From contig NZ_CP012410.1 of assembly GCF_001274535.1 (NCBI RefSeq), positions 1,833,126 through 1,897,125 on the forward strand: a stretch of DNA of 64,000 bases. The letters are read 5' to 3'. Each line of letters opens with the position of its first letter. Position 1 is the stretch's first letter. Shown piece by piece: positions 60,192 through 64,000 of the stretch. The translations under genes and the position numbers were made by a program. The notes under the pieces are model-generated. The model saw only the letters and a list, made by a program, of their open reading frames with translations. It did not search any database and was not told the origin of the DNA. The stretch comes from Leptotrichia sp. oral taxon 212 (GTDB lineage Bacteria; Fusobacteriota; Fusobacteriia; Fusobacteriales; Leptotrichiaceae).

Positions 60192-60992
60192 TTAATTACT
60201 CATTTTCTTTGATTTTTCAACACATGCCCTTACTGCATTAATTACAGTTCCTCTAAAATTACCGTTTTCCAGGGTATTAACTGCCTCGATAGTTGTTCCA
60301 GCAGGAGAAGTTACTTCATCCTTCAGCACTCCTGGATGTTTTCCTGTTTTTAGAAGCATTTCTGCAGATCCTTTTACTGTCTGGGCTATTATTTCATATG
60401 CCTTGTCCCTCGGCATTCCCTCCAGCACTCCTCCATCTGCAAGTGCTTCTATAAACATATAGACATAAGCAGGCAGTGAACCTGCTATTCCTGTAAAGGT
60501 GTGCATAAGCTTTTCCTCTATTTCGATACTTTTCCCGAAACTACCAAGAATCTTAAAAATATCTTTCTTTTCTTCTTCGCTTATATTTTTGTTAAAAACA
60601 ACTGCCGTCATTCCTTCAAGTACTTGCGCAGATGTATTTGGCATTGTTCTTACTATCTTTTTATCTTTACCTGCAATATTTTCAATATTTTGAATGCTGA
60701 CTCCTGCAGCAATTGCAACTATTATCTTATTTCCACCTATCCTATCCTTTATTTTTTCCAGAACAGAACCATAAATATTTGGTTTTACAGATAAAACTAC
60801 AATATCGCTATTATCAACTATTTCAATTTCATTCTGCAAAGAATTTACATTATATTTTTCAGAAAGTTCCTTTGATTTTTCCTTATTCACATCAAATATG
60901 TTTATTTTATCACCTGAAACATATTCTGATGTAACCAGTCCTTTTATCATGGCACTTCCCATATTTCCAGTACCTATAAATCCTATTTTCAT
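60192..60992 (-). CDS. proC: pyrroline-5-carboxylate reductase
   Basis: Last step of proline synthesis, NAD(P)H-dependent, 266 residues. Rossmann start MKIGFIGTGNMGSAMIKGL, VLSVKPNIYG, KKIVRTMPNTSAQVLEGMTAV and the helical end GSAEMLLKTGKHPGVLKDEVTSPAGTTIEAVNTLE. AAGGGTG precedes the ATG. Third gene of proB-proA-proC. Confidence 0.97.
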   Translation of the reverse strand: MKIGFIGTGNMGSAMIKGLVTSEYVSGDKINIFDVNKEKSKELSEKYNVNSLQNEIEIVDNSDIVVLSVKPNIYGSVLEKIKDRIGGNKIIVAIAAGVSIQNIENIAGKDKKIVRTMPNTSAQVLEGMTAVVFNKNISEEEKKDIFKILGSFGKSIEIEEKLMHTFTGIAGSLPAYVYMFIEALADGGVLEGMPRDKAYEIIAQTVKGSAEMLLKTGKHPGVLKDEVTSPAGTTIEAVNTLENGNFRGTVINAVRACVEKSKKMSN

Positions 60993-61031
60993 TTTTCACC
61001 CTTCATATCAATTTCATTTATAATTTAAGAA

Positions 61032-62291
61032 TTACTCCCTAATCTGTCCATTTCCTCTGATAATATATTTTGTTGTTGTAAGCTCTCTTACACCCATAGG
61101 CCCTCTTGCATGAAGTTTCTGAGTGGAAATTCCAATTTCCCCACCATAGCCAAATTCTCCACCGTCTGAAAATCTTGTAGATGCATTCAGGTAAACTGCC
61201 GACGAATCCACTTCATTTAAGAATTTTTCAGCATTATCTATTGATTCTGTTATTATTGAATCTGAATGCTGTGTACTGTGATTATTTATATATTCTATTG
61301 CTTCATCTACATTTTCTACAAGTTTCAGGGACATTATCATATCAAGATATTCTGCACCAAAATCTTCTTCATTTGCCGGCTTCACATCATTCCTATTTAC
61401 AATATCAAGGGCTTCTTTGCTATATCTGAGCTCCACACCGCTTTTTATAAGCATATCTGTAAGCTCAGGCAATATTCCATCAGCAATATTCTTATGAACC
61501 AGTACTGTTTCTATGGAATTACATGTACTTGGCCTCTGAGTTTTTGCATTTTTTATGATTGGCAGTACGTTGTCCATCTTTGCACTTTCATCTACAAATA
61601 CATGACATACTCCTGCTCCTGTTTCAATAACGGGAATGGTAGCATTTTCAATAATAAATTTTTTCAGTCCTTTTCCGCCTCTAGGTATGAGGACATCAAT
61701 ATACTTATTCATTTTTACCATTTCATTTACAAGTGCCCTGTCAGTATTTTCTATAAGCTGAACTGAATTTTCAGGCAGTCCCGCCTTAACTCCTGTTTCG
61801 TTAAAAAGCCTGTTTAAATAAATATTCGAGTTTATTGCATTTCCCGATCCTCTTAAAATTACTGCATTGGATGATTTTATTGCAAGTCCTGCCGAATCTA
61901 TGGTTACATTTGGTCTTGATTCGTATATAATTCCAAGTACACCTAACGGAACTCTTTTTTTCTCGATAGTCATTCCATTTTTATGTTTCCATCCTGTCAA
62001 TATTTCTCCTATCGGATCAGTAAAAGCTGCTATTTCCAACAATCCCTGTGACATGGCTTCTATCCTTTTATCTGTGAGCTCCAGCCTGTCCAGAAGCGCA
62101 AATGAAAGTCCTTCCTTCTTACCATTTTCAAGGTCTATTCTGTTTGCTTCCTTTATTTCTTCTTTTTTATTAATTAACTCTTCAGCAATCATTACAAGAG
62201 CTTTGTTTTTTATTCTCGTATCTAGAGTAAGCAGCTTTTTCGATGCTTCTTTTGCCTTCTTTCCCATTTCTTCGATATATCCGCTAATCAT
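61032..62291 (-). CDS. proA: glutamate-5-semialdehyde dehydrogenase (gamma-glutamyl phosphate reductase)
   Basis: Second step of proline synthesis, 419 residues. Motifs: KKRVPLGVLGIIYESRPNVTIDSAGLAIKSSNAVILRGSG, LIPRGGKGLKKFI, ETGAGVCHVFVDESAK, the catalytic Cys in RPSTCNSIETVLVH, and RFSDGGEFGYGGEIGISTQKLHARGPMG. ATG 62291 is 4 bases after AAGGAG; an in-frame ATG five codons earlier contains it. 39 bases before proC. Confidence 0.97.
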   Translation of the reverse strand: MISGYIEEMGKKAKEASKKLLTLDTRIKNKALVMIAEELINKKEEIKEANRIDLENGKKEGLSFALLDRLELTDKRIEAMSQGLLEIAAFTDPIGEILTGWKHKNGMTIEKKRVPLGVLGIIYESRPNVTIDSAGLAIKSSNAVILRGSGNAINSNIYLNRLFNETGVKAGLPENSVQLIENTDRALVNEMVKMNKYIDVLIPRGGKGLKKFIIENATIPVIETGAGVCHVFVDESAKMDNVLPIIKNAKTQRPSTCNSIETVLVHKNIADGILPELTDMLIKSGVELRYSKEALDIVNRNDVKPANEEDFGAEYLDMIMSLKLVENVDEAIEYINNHSTQHSDSIITESIDNAEKFLNEVDSSAVYLNASTRFSDGGEFGYGGEIGISTQKLHARGPMGVRELTTTKYIIRGNGQIRE

Positions 62292-62351
62292 TTTTCTCCT
62301 TTTCATTATGTCACATATAGTTCCTGTTTTTTCAAAAATTTATTGTCATGA

Positions 62352-63497
62352 TTACTGTCCTTTTATAACTACCATATTGTCTATATGCACTACAACATCA
62401 TCATACTTATGACCAAGTATTTTTTCTATATCCTCACTTCTATGTCCTTTAATAAGCTCTATTTCATCTGAAGAATAGTTTGAAATACCTGTCGCTATAT
62501 TTTCATTTTTCATATTCATAATTTTCACTACTGTTCCTTTATCAAAATCACCTTCAAAAGATTTTATTCCTACAGGAAGAAGACTCTTTCCCTTAAACAA
62601 TGCTTTTTCAGCACCTTCATCTATAGTAAGCAGACCTTTTTTATTTGTTCCGTATGCAAGCCAGTATTTTTTAGAACTTATTTTTTTATTTTTCTTAGTA
62701 AATAGTGTTCCTATATTTTCTTTTTCAACTATCCTCGATATATTTTTTGGTTCATCTCCACTTGCAATTACCATGTTTGTACCTATTTTAGTTGCCATTT
62801 CCGCAGCAATTATCTTAGTAATCATTCCACCTGTCCCAAATTTTGAGCCTTCTCCGCCTGCAGTTTTTTTAATATCATCATCTATTTTTCCAACAATTTC
62901 TATCAGATTTGCATCTTCATATTTCTGAGGATTCTTATTGTAAAGTCCCTGAACATCAGACAGGATAATCAGCAGATCTGCATCTATAAGTCCCGAAACT
63001 AATGCTGAAAGAGTGTCATTATCCCCTACTTTCAGCTCATTTGATACAACTGCATCATTCTCGTTTATTATGGGTATTATTTTATTTTTAAGTAACGTAT
63101 TACATACATTTCTTGCATTCAGATATCTTCTTCTATCTGAAAAATCACCTCTTGTAAGCAGAATCTGTCCTATTATTTTCCCATATTCCTGAAAAAGTAA
63201 CTGATACAGATGAGTTAATGCCACCTGTCCTACAGATGCCAGTGCCTGTTTTTCAGATAACGTTTTTGGACGCTCCGTCATATTAAGCTTTCCCATTCCG
63301 GCTCCCACTGCTCCCGATGTTACCAGTACCACATCGTAACCTTTGTTAGATAAATTGCTTAATTCCGAAACTATTTTTTTTATTTTTTCTATATTTAAAC
63401 TGCCGTCTTCATTTGTAAGTGTTGATGTTCCAACTTTTACTACTATCTTTTGAATATTTTCCAATATTTCTTCTCTTCTGTTTGTCTGTCTTTTCAT
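62352..63497 (-). CDS. proB: glutamate 5-kinase
   Basis: First, feedback-controlled step of proline synthesis, 381 residues. Kinase domain: VVKVGTSTLTNEDG, VTSGAVGAGMGKL, PIINENDAVV, FGDNDTLSALVSGLIDADLLIILSDV-type stretch seen as VGDNDTLSALVSGLIDADLL, GTGGMITKIIAAEMATKIG. A C-terminal PUA domain (about 280-381; LTIDEGAEKALFKGKSLLPVGIKSFEGDFDKGTVV) is present. Start follows AAGGGAG. First gene of proBAC. Confidence 0.97.
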   Translation of the reverse strand: MKRQTNRREEILENIQKIVVKVGTSTLTNEDGSLNIEKIKKIVSELSNLSNKGYDVVLVTSGAVGAGMGKLNMTERPKTLSEKQALASVGQVALTHLYQLLFQEYGKIIGQILLTRGDFSDRRRYLNARNVCNTLLKNKIIPIINENDAVVSNELKVGDNDTLSALVSGLIDADLLIILSDVQGLYNKNPQKYEDANLIEIVGKIDDDIKKTAGGEGSKFGTGGMITKIIAAEMATKIGTNMVIASGDEPKNISRIVEKENIGTLFTKKNKKISSKKYWLAYGTNKKGLLTIDEGAEKALFKGKSLLPVGIKSFEGDFDKGTVVKIMNMKNENIATGISNYSSDEIELIKGHRSEDIEKILGHKYDDVVVHIDNMVVIKGQ

Positions 63498-63529
63498 ATT
63501 CTCCCTTGCTTTCTGTAAATTATTTTTTA

Positions 63530-64000
63530 TTACTGTTCATCAGGAATCCAGACCGAAATTTTTCCTGCTCTGACTTTAAATGCAGCAAAACCGTTATCAT
63601 CTATCACAACATTTTCAAATCCGCTTCCTGTAACTTCTTTCCATACCTGTCCTGTACGGTTCTGTCCTGCTTCTATCAGTATTTCCCCTTCCTCATTATT
63701 TGACAGGACGGCTATACATCCTGTATTCAGTTCATTTTCCCTTCCTGTTCTGTAAATTCCTATAATATTAGGATTATCAAAGTAATCAATTTCTCCACCA
63801 TAGGCATAATTTTTTCTTACATAAAGCAGCTGATCTATTATCCATCTGTGTTCACTCTCCTGACCACCTACCCCATAATAATCGCCATAGAACAGGCAAG
63901 GATAACCTCTTTCTGCCAGAAGTATTATTGCATAGGCATGTGGCTTGAACCAGCTTTCTATCTGGGATTCCAGTGCACTTCCCTTCTGCGAGTCGTGATT
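63530..64000 (-). CDS. cytoplasmic alpha-amylase, 3' part only
   Basis: The frame is open from the right edge to a TAA at 63530-63532, about 156 codons. NHDSQKGSALESQIESWFKP, YAIILLAERGYPCLFYGDYYG, YVRKNYAYGG and the C-terminal beta domain ending FKVRAGKISVWIPDEQ match the last third of GH13 family 5 liquefying or cytoplasmic alpha-amylases. NHD contains the conserved His-Asp of the active site. The rest lies beyond 64000. It is 32 bases upstream of proB on the same strand. Confidence 0.9.
   Translation of the reverse strand, partial: NHDSQKGSALESQIESWFKPHAYAIILLAERGYPCLFYGDYYGVGGQESEHRWIIDQLLYVRKNYAYGGEIDYFDNPNIIGIYRTGRENELNTGCIAVLSNNEEGEILIEAGQNRTGQVWKEVTGSGFENVVIDDNGFAAFKVRAGKISVWIPDEQ

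Overview
ORGANISM. The window is AT-rich DNA from a Gram-negative-type anaerobe. The 16S gene reads GATGAACGCTGACAGAATGC near its 5' end, a Fusobacteriota-type signature. A KDO-phosphate phosphatase (outer-membrane LPS synthesis), mannose-family PTS relics, DUF438 and other genes fit the Leptotrichiaceae (Leptotrichia or a close relative). The genus is inferred, not proven.

LAYOUT. 1-3.6 kb: a Gabija-type antiphage pair (GajA nuclease, GajB helicase) whose helicase changes frame at an A6G slippery site and runs off the left edge. 3.6-7.6 kb: aromatic amino-acid cluster (DAHP synthase, TyrA, a GNAT, AroB). 7.7-12.7 kb: a full rRNA operon on the minus strand (16S-23S-5S-tRNA-Asn) with a short tRNA-free 16S-23S spacer. 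12.7-29.3 kb: housekeeping genes: BirA, a fused fatty-acid kinase (FakA-DegV), KdsC, lipoprotein HtrA protease, Tpx, a DUF438/hemerythrin/PAS protein, an orphan MsmK-type ATPase and the HrcA-GrpE-DnaK ... DnaJ heat-shock set under a perfect CIRCE element. 29.35-30.6 kb: a decayed mannose-type PTS operon, followed by its intact-looking satellite gene manO (DUF956). 31.3-34.0 kb: three peptidases that look like a muropeptide-salvage operon. 34.1-41.0 kb: a tight eight-gene operon with a PRD regulator, its own EIIA, HPr, EIIB and EIIC, a class II aldolase and DhaK/DhaL kinase subunits; the substrate is unknown. 41.7-44.8 kb: an eroded patch (lipoprotein relic, LysR relic, deleted IS256-type element, palindromic repeat) around HxlR and nitronate monooxygenase. 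45.3-49.1 kb: old yellow enzyme, class M sirtuin, zinc-type macrodomain and Rrf2 regulator with a palindromic operator over its own promoter. 49.2-57.2 kb: exported protein, oxidoreductases, YefM-YoeB toxin-antitoxin, AraC and GntR regulators, a truncated TMEM175 channel gene and an unrecognised 472-residue protein with a ParB/sulfiredoxin-like DGHHK motif. 57.3-64 kb: Dxs, an exported protein, the ProB-ProA-ProC proline pathway and the 3' end of an alpha-amylase gene.

HOW IT WORKS TOGETHER. Most genes are core metabolism in short minus-strand operons. The accessory parts are the Gabija pair, the aldolase/DhaKL PTS operon, the sirtuin-macrodomain ADP-ribosylation module (without its usual GcvH-L and lipoate-ligase partners) and the ParB-like gene behind a GntR regulator. 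A family of palindromic AT-rich repeats sits at several gene ends and seems to double as terminators. Gene loss is visible at several stages: PTS operon, LysR, TMEM175, IS256 and a lipoprotein gene.
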